A DNA stretch of 64,000 bases, taken from Madurella fahalii (taxonomy: Eukaryota; Ascomycota; Sordariomycetes; Sordariales). Made by a program: the position numbers and the translations under genes. Shown one piece after another: positions 1 to 9,412 of this stretch. Under the pieces are notes generated by a model. The model was not told the DNA's origin. It saw nothing but the letters and a program-made list of their open reading frames with translations, and ran no database searches. Every line of letters starts with the position of its first letter. Within the stretch, counting starts at the first letter, position 1. Location: positions 2,170,001-2,234,000 of the forward strand of contig CM056879.1 of assembly GCA_029876055.1 (NCBI GenBank), written 5' to 3'.

Positions 1-2534
1 AGCCACAACACCAAGCCTGCCTCCACCAAGATGACCTACAACTAACTAGACGCTATAAGCCTCTCCGAACGGCCCTTCCATTGCCCGCTTTGCGGAGATA
101 CTAGAAACCCATTGCTTCATAATCACCTCACTTGCCTCTCTAATCAGCGCTCCGCCGCGAATAGGCCGAGTCCCATAACAGCGCTACCTGTAGCTAGACG
201 CCGATCATCTCGTTTAGAAGTAAGCTTTGCATGATAGGAATGTCACAGACGCGAACCAGCTTCGACCCATCGGAATCATAACCGCAGGAATAGCACGGAT
301 ATGCATCGCTGGGAGGTGCAGGCGTTAGGCCCTCAGCGTAAGAACACTCTATGCATAATTACAACTTAGACATGTCTCGAGGGGTCGGCTAGGCCCTAAG
401 GCTTATTGCGTCATACAAGAATCAAATGCACAATGTGTCCAGGCACAGTCCCCGAACGTACGTGTGTTTGTGTCGTGGGGCTGAATACGTCTTGTGGCGG
501 CCGATGCTGGATTCCGTGAACACCCGCGGCGATGAATATCCTCCTTGGGATAGCATCATCCTCACATGCATTTCGCGCAAGTGGAGCAGTCAAGCAAGAA
601 GGATAACAATCTCATTGATCTAAATTGTCAAGAGGGATGCCTCCAGTTCCAAGCCTCCGGTTAGGAAGCAACGCCGAGGCATGAAACAGGCTGCCTCAGC
701 TCCAAGGCCGCTGGGCCCCTCTCATTGCTTCTCCTCCAAGAAAAAAAAAAAAAGTTTTTTTGAGTATGTTTTCCATTCCCCACGTCGCCGCGCCCCCTCT
801 CCGCTGAGAACCTCTGGCCTTTATCTCCAGAAACGAAACCAGTCCGAAGAACACCATGTTGACGCAGAGATGCCAGTTGGAGAAAAGAGCCGCAACGGTA
901 GCTTGATCTTGCCACGGGATGCGTCCGGGCCGGCACAGCAACGCGCCGGAAGTCAACCTCCTCCAGAAAGTCCTCGCAGCGGCAGCCGGACCGCGAGCTC
1001 GAGCCGTCCGCCGGGCAAAGGCAGAGACGGTTGAGGCGCAAGACCAGGTGTCGCTGACATTCCGTTCGTTCGTGGGTGCTATCGTCCAAACAAGGACCGG
1101 AGTGAATGAACTGATTTCCTCCCTGGACTGGCCGCCCCATCACAAGCCATCATCATCGTCATCATCATCCCGTCATCGGTTGGTCCACCCATCTCCATCC
1201 GTTATCCCACCACTTCTATTCACTATTCACCTCAGGGAGGCGATTAACCACGCACCGCCCATCCACCCCGCATCGAACCACCGGTTAACAGCTCCAAAAT
1301 CTCCCCCTCATCTACCCAGGCCAACCATTCCGTATCAAGTATAGACCCATACTAACACCCTCTTTTATCGTTTCGCCGGACCCCAACTCCCATACTCGGC
1401 GATTTACCCCCTTTCTTTCTTCCCTAACCTGATGCCCGGCATTTTCGAGCAGCAGCCCCCAGACGAAGCCGAAGCCGACCGAACAAACGCCTTGCGCAGA
1501 CGGAGCAGAAACATCAAAAGAAGTAAAGCGGCGTGCCCAAGCCCCTCTTTCCCATCCCAATGCGCCGTCATAAACCCCAAAAGAAAAAAAAAGAGAGGGA
1601 AAAAAAGAGACAAAACACCATGGGAATCACCCCAGACAGGAAAATGGCCTAACTCCGGCAACACCACCGGGGAACTCCGTTTATATGAACCTCCCCATTT
1701 CCCAACTCCAGGCGAAGGGCGGGAAAATTATTGAAAAAGAAAGGCCCATCATGAAGAGTCCTTGCCCCGTCCACGAAGAGTCTTTCAGAAACCCCTGACC
1801 GTGCCCAAAAACCAATCCGTTAGTGCGTGCGTATGTGCATCCATCGTTTCGTTTCCGTGGTGGAGGAGAATGGATAAGGGGGTAACCACCAACGCCTGCC
1901 AAGTCCGTCGGCCATATTCAACCCATTCCGTCCATGAGAAGTGAGTGAGGAGGCAGCGCAGATTCGGTAGGAAAGAGTAGAGCGAGTCGTGGTATGAAGA
2001 GAAAGAGACCAATCCGGAAAACGGCGCTGGTGGGTATCCACGGAAAAGCAGCAGGAAACGGTGAGGTTGTGTCGTAGACTCCATAACACCCGTCCTTTCC
2101 TGGAGTCCGCGTAAATATCCGAAAAGCGGAGGTCGATTGCACCGTGATGAAGACGGACGGAGGCGTTGAGATTATAGCGAAAACCCGCGCAGATATTAGA
2201 GAGATGATACAATCGATGAAGTCGTTGAGATATGCATGTCGCATCGGTCGTGACATGCTGGTCGTCCGGCGACGTGCTTCCCGGATATCTTTAGACGATT
2301 GACGGTCGTTGTTTGGGGGGTTTTGTGAGCATAGTCGGGGGCCAAGAGACTGAAGCAGTCGGGCGACGGCTCATCGGCAATAGGAGCCCGTGGTAGAGGA
2401 ATGGAGTGGGGAATAAAGGGGGAAAAGAGAAGAAGAGAGAACAGATAATATGTACAATCCAAGAATATGGCAAGGAACATAACCTCATACTCAGTATCAG
2501 GCCCTTGTAGCATCCCCGTCGATGCTGAGAAAGT
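1..2534. other. gene-poor left flank and dhh1 3' flank
   Basis: No intact gene is supported here. Bases 46-234 (+ strand, frame of base 1) are open and read like a decayed zinc-finger end (see findings). Bases 1141-1450 are pyrimidine-rich with TCATCA repeats, as in a fungal promoter or leader, but no convincing start codon with coding bias follows. Short open frames around 1432-1734 and 1918-2256 lack codon bias and recognisable motifs. About 2250-2534 is probably the 3' untranslated region of the leftward dhh1 gene. Confidence 0.5.
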
Positions 2535-2808
2535 TTATGCTTGCTGTGTAGGAGGCTGGGGCTGGCCCTGGCCTTGCTGGCGACCGCCCCGCTGACCGAA
2601 ATTCTGCCGCCCGCCCTGACCTTGGAAGCCGCCGCCACGACCACGCCCCCCGCGATGAGGGCCGGACGGGCCACGAGCCCCTTGGTAACCACCGCGTCCA
2701 GAAGAACCGGAGCCATTCTGGCGGTTGGACTGCCAATCTATCTGACCAGTTGCGGGGGGTCGGGATTGCGGTGCGGGAGACTGGGACTGAACCGGGGGGT
2801 TTTGCTGA

Positions 2809-2841
<33 letters not shown>

Positions 2842-4277
2842 TGCTGTTGCTGAATGGCAGCAGGCTTGAAGTTGGAAATGGGGCGTGGGATCGTCTCCGG
2901 GTTCTCGTAAACATATAGACTCTTGTCTATAGTCTGAGGAATGGGCTGGATTTCGGTGCCCAGGTCGCGCTCAATGTTGTACAAGTTGTACCGATCATCC
3001 CAGTTGATCAGGTTAATAGCCAAGCCGAGATGGCCATACCGGCCAGAGCGACCAATGCGATGGAGGTACGTCTCGGCATTCTTGGGGAAGTCAAAGTTGA
3101 TGACAACGTTCACCGCCTGAATGTCGATACCGCGCGTCAGCAAGTCGGAACACACGAGGTTGCGGCAGACTCCGTTGCGGAAGTCGTGGAAGACGCGATT
3201 GCGGGCCTGCTGAGCCATCTTGGCGTGGCTGTAGAAGCACGAGTATCCCAGTTCAGTGATCTTTTTGGCAAGAAGCTCGACTCGGTTGGTAGAGTTGCAG
3301 AAGATGATGGACTGGTTGATCTGGAGCTTGGAGAAGAGCGTGTTGAGGCAGTGGACCTTTTGCTTCTCTTCGACATAAGCGTAGTACTGGGTGATGCCGC
3401 GCAGGGTAAGCTCATCCATGAGATTGATCTCATAGGGGCTAACCATGTTCTTGTCCGAAAAGTCTTTTACCGAGAGCGGGAAAGTAGCCGAGAAGAGCAT
3501 AACCTGGCGGTCCTTGGGATGGAACCGAAGAAGCTGCTCGATGACGGGTGTGAACTCGATCGATAGCAGCTTGTCTGCCTCGTCCATGATGAACATCGGA
3601 CACTCGCTGAGATCCGCCACCTGCTTGCCGGCGAGATCGAGAATTCTGCCGGGCGTACCGACCACAATATGGACGGGGTCCTGCAACCGGACGATGTCGT
3701 CCCGAAGGCCGGTTCCACCAGTGGTAACCATAACGTTGATGCCGAGATGCTTTCCGAGAGTCTTGCAAACCTGGGATGTCTGCATTGCCAATTCGCGGGT
3801 GGGGACGAGGATAAGGCATTGGATCTTGGAGACCTTGGGGTTGATCTTTTCCAGGGCGGGAATCACAAAAGCGGCGGTCTTGCCAGTACCATTTTTGGCA
3901 CGTGCAAGAATGTCACGGCCGGTCAGGGCAACTGGTATGCTCTCTTCTTGGATGGGTGAAGGCTTTTCGAAACCGGCCTCGAATATGCCCATGAGCAGGT
4001 CCCGCTTGAGCCCAAAGTCCTCAAACTCGAGTCCTTTGGTGTTGGTCACATCCTGTGTGGGGACAGGCATGTCAACGATGCGTACTCAACAAAGTACCGG
4101 CAACAGATACCCACCTCTGTTTGTTGCCTCATGTCCTTCGCGGGGAGCTTGAGGTTTTTCTTCCAGTCCTCCGAGCTCGCGCCATCGCTGTCTCTGTCAG
4201 TCGGGTTCAAACGGCGGGGGCCGGGTGACGAACTTCAAAGTGGAGGCCTTGAGCTGGTCGATGAGACTGTCTGTCAT
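2535..4277 (-). CDS. dhh1: DEAD-box RNA helicase DHH1 (DDX6 family)
   Basis: ATP-dependent RNA helicase of mRNA decapping and translational repression, acting in cytoplasmic P-bodies. Three exons fit: 4234-4277, 4115-4187 and 2535-4052, giving about 544 aa. Both introns (46 and 62 nt) restore one frame starting MTDSLIDQLKAS and running into the conserved helicase core. Core motifs are Q-motif region FEKPSPIQEESIP, motif I AKNGTGKT, motif II DEAD, motif III SAT, and motif VI HRIGRSGR. The C-terminal tail is low complexity: a polyglutamine run encoded at about 2803-2852 (mostly CTG on + strand), then Pro/Gln and RGG-like Gly/Arg stretches typical of fungal DHH1. An internal ATG at 4068 lies within intron 2 and is not the start. 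The residue after DEADKLLS is Ile, where I would expect Gln from memory of the family. It shares a 794-bp divergent promoter region with the J-protein gene. Confidence 0.95.
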
Positions 4278-5071
4278 TGTGGCTGTTTGGGTATGTTGGT
4301 TATTATGACGCGCGGTAGGGGGAAAAAGCGCGCAGATCTGTTGCGGTGGAGGTCGTTTGTTGGCAAAGTCGGTGGGGCGGGATGTTTATTCCAAGTCGCA
4401 GAACCGCTGGGGAAGTTGTTATCGAGATGTTACCGGCTCGTTGCACTCGCCAGCCAGCGCTGAGAATCAGTGGGTGGTCTCTCGTGGTGGCGACGGTGTG
4501 TGACGGTGTGTATGGCGGCGGTCAGGTCGGTCGTTGTTGTCGTTGTCGAGACAATAGCTGGCACCGGCAAAAGGAAGCAGCGAGAGAAAATGGGGTTCTC
4601 GCTTGGATTGCGCAGTCGTTCAGTTCGGTGGAAGCGGTCCTACGAGCAGGGTGCTTTCGTGCTTTGTGGTTGAGAATTGGGATTTTCTAGGAGCAGCGAT
4701 CTGGTTCTTCGAAGCGGCGGGGAAAGGGCGAGGCAGCAGGGCTGAGAAACAATCTTTTGCGACCTCTCGAAAAGTTCGGGCAGGCCAGTTCGGGTGTGTC
4801 ACGTGTACAACCTGGCGCCCTCGCGCCACACAAGCGGCGATCCAGGCCGTGGCTGTCAGCCGCCATCAGTGGTCAAACGCCCCGCTCAGGTGGGGTCTGA
4901 CGTCTTGGTCGGCCCTTCTGAGGGAACGTCAAACCGGAGGTCTCATCACAACGGGCTCCTCGAGCTTCAACCCCCTCCCCGCTAAACCCGCCACCCTGCA
5001 TCGCTTCTGCGGCATTACCGACACCATGATCCCCTGGGCATCCCGAATATGACCGACTCCAATTGGCAATA
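4278..5071. promoter_or_regulatory. divergent promoter region, dhh1 / J-protein
   Basis: The 794 bases lie between the two start codons and must hold both promoters and leaders. A direct repeat of GACGGTGTGT occurs near 4491-4511. No clear TATA box was seen. Open frames here lack fungal coding bias. Confidence 0.5.
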
Positions 5072-5947
5072 ATGGTTCCAAAAGTATCCAAGGCAGCTAT
5101 CTGCGCAAATAGTGCTGCCTTCTCCGCGCTTTGCGCCCATGCGCCGATAACGTCACCTTGCCGACCATGGGGCTGTCTGTCTACTTGCCACCAGAAAAGA
5201 TCATACGCCTCAGTCCTTGATGGCCAGCCGAACAAGAAGGACAAGGGCGGAGCCAACGACCAGCCGCGTTGGCCGGCCTCTGCACACCCCACCCCGTACG
5301 AGATCTTTGGGCTCGCGCGCGACAGCCCGTATAGCAAAGCACGCTATTTCCAGCTTGCGAAGCTTTACCACCCCGACCGCCGCCACCACACCTCAAACGA
5401 TGGCATCCCGCACCTCACCAAGCTTGAACGGTACCGCCTAGTCGTTGCCGCCAACGAGATCCTCAGCAATCCACAGAAACGCCGCTTATACGACCTATAC
5501 GGTGTCGGCTGGGACAGCGGTGCTGACGCGCGGGCCCGGCATCGTACGGTAGATCGAGCCTGGCGGGGAGAGCCCGGAAATGCCAGTATGAACGCAACTT
5601 GGGAGGATTGGGAACGGTGGCGCCACCAGTGGGAAGGCACCGGCGAGAAGCAGGAGCCCATATTCACTTCGAATGGCGGATTCGCAAGCATCATCATGTT
5701 ATTCTTGTTTATCGCTTCGTGGAGCCAGATGACGAGAGCGGGGACGAACTCAATGAGCCTGCTCGACATGCGCGACGAGCGCCATGCTGCCATTAGCAGG
5801 GACATGCAGCGCCGTCAGGGTGAAAGGGCCGGATTGGACAGAGAGCGCAGGGTCGAGAGTTTTCTACGGCAGCGTGAGCTCGAGAATTGGGCGCATGACC
5901 TGCCAGGGCATGGGCTTCCCGAAGGGAGCGGAACCTCACAGAGATAA
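5072..5947 (+). CDS. mitochondrial J-domain protein (DnaJ-like, membrane-anchored)
   Basis: Predicted 291-aa J-protein, a co-chaperone that would stimulate an Hsp70 ATPase. The first ATG in frame is at 5072; the frame opens upstream only through a TTG. Residues 1-48 are rich in Ala, Ser, Cys and basic residues with no acidic ones, fitting a mitochondrial presequence. The J-domain spans about residues 73-145, with HPD at 100-102 (LAKLYHPDRR) and the helix IV region NPQKRRLYDLYG. A hydrophobic segment at about 203-220 (GFASIIMLFLFIASWS) predicts one membrane span, followed by a charged coiled tail. The gene is intronless. There is no zinc-finger or C-terminal substrate domain, so it is a type III J-protein. 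Family membership is certain; the mitochondrial location is inferred from the N-terminus. Confidence 0.85.
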   Translation: MVPKVSKAAICANSAAFSALCAHAPITSPCRPWGCLSTCHQKRSYASVLDGQPNKKDKGGANDQPRWPASAHPTPYEIFGLARDSPYSKARYFQLAKLYHPDRRHHTSNDGIPHLTKLERYRLVVAANEILSNPQKRRLYDLYGVGWDSGADARARHRTVDRAWRGEPGNASMNATWEDWERWRHQWEGTGEKQEPIFTSNGGFASIIMLFLFIASWSQMTRAGTNSMSLLDMRDERHAAISRDMQRRQGERAGLDRERRVESFLRQRELENWAHDLPGHGLPEGSGTSQR

Positions 5948-7637
5948 ACGCGAGTGGATGGTGAGGCCGAAACCCATAAGAGGTGGTCCCAACATCAGAA
6001 ATCGTGGGCAAACTCGTTTACACCACAGCACATGTCCGCCACATCGTAAACATAGATCGAACCCATAGCTGAGAGCGAAAGCCACACTCAGAGTCGATCC
6101 AGAGAATCTCAGGGCGGTGTCCTTCTTCGGATGGAATGAGAGCCAAGCCGCATGGGGAGAGGCGTTGGATGGCCCAATTGAGTATCCGATCATAATTGCA
6201 GAAAAGGAAATGGGTATTCACCTACCACGGCCGCCAGGGATGGTGGACGAAGCGGCGGCCAAACAGGATGTCACCCCGAATGCTAACATGCCGAGCACCT
6301 GTGGTAACGGTGGCGACCCGTTCGCAGTTCATGTATGCCATTATTGATCTCCTCTGTAGGATAGTGGGCAAGGAGCGACTTTATAGTAAATATTTAGATT
6401 CTCCTCAGTCTCGCAGCTTCAGCAAAACTTTGCTCGTATGGTGGACGAATTTCATGGGAGCAGGCAAAAAGTCGAAACCGGAAAAAAAATTTGCTGACAA
6501 AGGAGGTGGGACAACTAGGCGCACAGACCAAGTCTTGTACAAGGGGCCAAGAGCTTATCTGAACGCCGAATTCCCCCTTCCCCTTTTTCTTCCCGTTGCA
6601 ACATGGGGCTCCTGTGATTGTAGTCAATGGAGGTGTTCAGTCTCTTTATGATTTCAAAGTGAGCACCGATGTCACAAAGAAAAGCAGCTTTAATTAGGCC
6701 TGAAACGGTGGGTGCTCTGTGACATACCCATCGCTCGGCGATACCCTGGAGTCCTGGACGAACCAGCGGCTACATAAGTATGGTCTCTGCCGTCAATGTG
6801 GCTGCTCGACATGGACAACCCGAACCCCCGGCAGCGCCAGGAGCGTACACCGGTCGGGAACGAGCATGACAGCCCATGGGAGACCCGAGAGTGATTGCTA
6901 TCGCCACGTGCTTGTGGAGTTGTCACGGTGTCGCAATAGTCAACAAGCAAGTTCAGGTACCTTATAGGTAGGTAGGCAACTGTTGTGCCACAAATTAATG
7001 GAAGCATTACTCTGGGCATACAAATGAATCCAGCCCGCTTGCACCAGTCGATACGCCGCTACGCCCATCAAGTTTGATGCGGAGCGTTCGTCTGTCGGTA
7101 AGAAGAGCAATCTGCATACGCAAGCTACCTGGCCGAGCGCCACGTGAACAAGCTCAGCGTGTAAATGAACCCGTGACTACGAGACTAGAAGACGCGTTGT
7201 TTGAAGCCCCGCAGCAAGCTCGCTTCTAATTCAGGTGAATTGTTGCTATACTGCAAGAAGGCAGCCTCTTATCGGATCAACTTGGAGCCAGCACTCTCTG
7301 TTCCCTTCTTCCCAGACCTCCTCACACCCACTGTTTTTAATCAAGCCAGTTTTGTTTTTCCCACAAGCGCTACCTCTGAAAATACTTCATCTGCTTTCCT
7401 ATTCCCGCTCGACTTCTTCCTCCACATTATTCAATCCTGCTCGCCTTCTTTTCCTATAAGTACCAACGGCAGGGGATATTCTCTCCATTCCCTTCATCTG
7501 TGCTCTTCGCACCAATATCCTCTCACCCAACTTTGCACCCCTGTCTCTTGCGGCACTACAAACGGCCCCAACCACTCGCGACTCCCCCAGTCCCCTCAGT
7601 CGATCTCATCTTCACATCAAGTTCACAACCGTCAACT
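5948..7637. other. intergenic, no gene supported
   Basis: This stretch holds the J-protein 3' flank and the 2EXR gene promoter. Short open frames (for example 6196-6651) show no coding bias. At 6956-6978 there is a GGTACC followed by tandem GGTA units, ending in a 13-base string (6966-6978) that recurs at 63791-63803. Pyrimidine-rich sequence at about 7290-7620 precedes the next start codon, as is usual for fungal leaders. Confidence 0.5.
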
Positions 7638-8774
7638 ATGGCCCATCCGAGCGAGAATAGCCCAGAACTCTCTGAGCAGAGCCAGCCAGGATTCGTGCAC
7701 TTCCCACGTCTCCCGTCGGAAATCCAGCACAGAATCTTCACGGAAGCGATCCGGAAGCCAAACATACATATCGTTCTGGCCAAGCGCGTCAACTACCCGA
7801 CGTCGCGTGAGTGGCGGATTGGTATTTACCCCGTGCCCAAGAAGCAAGACAAGTCGGGGTATCGCCTACTCGAGAGTCTCGCGTCGGTCAATGATGAGGC
7901 TTCCACCGCTGTGCGTCTTGCGACGGCCAAGCACGAGGCCCGTCTTCCATTCAAGGCGCTAATGAACCGCATCGATGGCGCTGAGGATATTGTTCTGATT
8001 GAGTTTCAGCGCAAGTCCTCCAACCGATGCGGTTATTTCCACCCAGACAATCAGATCATCAACCGAGGTCCTTTTGACTCGGCCGCCGCCGCAACTCAGT
8101 TCCGCGGCTTCCAGAAGGTGGGATTCACTTACAATCGCCCAAAACTCACGTTGGCCGAGCGCGTGTTTCGCTGTACCCAGCAGCACGCTCATCAGAAGTG
8201 GTGGCAGATCTGCCCCGAGGAGCTCTTTGGTCTCCTAAATTGCTTCCCGGACCTCAAAGAGATCTACATCATTCTGCAGCCCAGCAAGGAGGGCTACGAG
8301 AAGGAGCTGGCTCAGACCTACGTCAAGAACTTCTTCACCCGTAAGCACCTTATTCACTCTTACCATCCTTCCCCTTCCCGTAGCCCATCATCAGCAGACA
8401 GACTAACCGGCATCGGTAAAACAAAACTAGTGACGTCCGAGGAACGCCGGAAGCGGAACCTCTGTATATTCTACGACTCTGAACGATCGTACCTCGAGCT
8501 CTCCAAGGACTTCATGTTCATTCCCAGCGCAATCAATAGGGACCACTTCCGCTTCAATCTCGAGTACTATGACGAGGTCGTCTCCATGCTTGGCGAGCTG
8601 AAAACCGCCTTCCTCTCCAGTCTTGACGAGGAGGTTAATCAATACCTGCTTAGCCTTGAGCAGCGCAAGAACCTGGTCACAAAGGTGCTGCTGCAAACCG
8701 ATGGTGCGGACCGCGGATATGGAGATGGGGAGAGAGATTTTGCGGACGCGTTCAGGCAGATTTTGGGGTTCTGA
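7638..8774 (+). CDS. 2EXR-domain protein, function unknown
   Basis: Two exons, 7638-8340 and 8431-8774, give 348 aa. Residues from about 17 (FVHFPRLPSEIQHRIF, then a short helix and IHIVLAKRV) match the 2EXR domain, a large Pezizomycotina-specific family without a known biochemical role; the LP.EI..RIF start recalls an F-box-like helix. The intron (90 nt) has GTAAGC donor, GACTAAC branch and CTAG acceptor. It is a multiple of three and stop-free, so unspliced message would encode a 378-aa form with a 30-residue insert. The ATG at 7638 follows a pyrimidine-rich leader and is the first Met before the conserved domain. No signal peptide or membrane segment is seen. Confidence 0.8.
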   Translation: MAHPSENSPELSEQSQPGFVHFPRLPSEIQHRIFTEAIRKPNIHIVLAKRVNYPTSREWRIGIYPVPKKQDKSGYRLLESLASVNDEASTAVRLATAKHEARLPFKALMNRIDGAEDIVLIEFQRKSSNRCGYFHPDNQIINRGPFDSAAAATQFRGFQKVGFTYNRPKLTLAERVFRCTQQHAHQKWWQICPEELFGLLNCFPDLKEIYIILQPSKEGYEKELAQTYVKNFFTRKHLIHSYHPSPSRSPSSADRLTGIGKTKLVTSEERRKRNLCIFYDSERSYLELSKDFMFIPSAINRDHFRFNLEYYDEVVSMLGELKTAFLSSLDEEVNQYLLSLEQRKNLVTKVLLQTDGADRGYGDGERDFADAFRQILGF

Positions 8775-9412
8775 TAGGATTCCAGCGTGGAGTTCGCGGC
8801 ATACAGCACCTAATTGGTGAAGTGGAGGTCCGGATTGCTTCCATGGTATTTCTCCTCTTCGGTATTCTTCGGCCATCTAGTCCCATCTTCAACAGTCCAG
8901 GCTGCGTTATGCACCTGGGATCATACCGCGCATGGATATCTGGGAGCTTGTCTAGTTGGGAATGGCGCGAGGCGTGGTTCCTAGGGGGTTAACCGCATTG
9001 TATTGTAAAGCACTGTACAAGTAGAATAAAGGCAACTGGATGGACAATGGTACTAGAGGTGCTCAAATGGCAGCTGTCAGCGGTAATCCGATCACAGGCG
9101 CCAATCAAGGAACGGCCCAAATGGGACTGTCTCTATCACAACTTCATCTTTCCCGAAGGGGGTGCGGAAGCGCGCGCCCGGTGGGACTCGAGTGTATCTG
9201 CCGACCCGGGATTGGGGTTTGTGGGGCCGTCGCGTTGGTCAAGATCCACTCGGTTGCCGTATCGGGAAGTCAGGTAAATAAACACCCTGGATCGGGGGGT
9301 GTGCACGTTCAGCCAGGTGCTGCCTAAGTACCTTAGGCGGGGCCACTTGAAATCAATTGGTCTGCTGGTTCCTCTTATCTCCTCCAACATTGCATCGCTC
9401 GAGTCAGACAGC
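8775..9412. other. intergenic region upstream of coiled-coil gene
   Basis: No gene. A 17-base palindrome at 9322-9338 (7-bp arms GCCTAAG / CTTAGGC, spacer TAC) lies 75 bases before the next start codon. The frame of the downstream gene extends back to 9299 only through a GTG. Confidence 0.5.
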
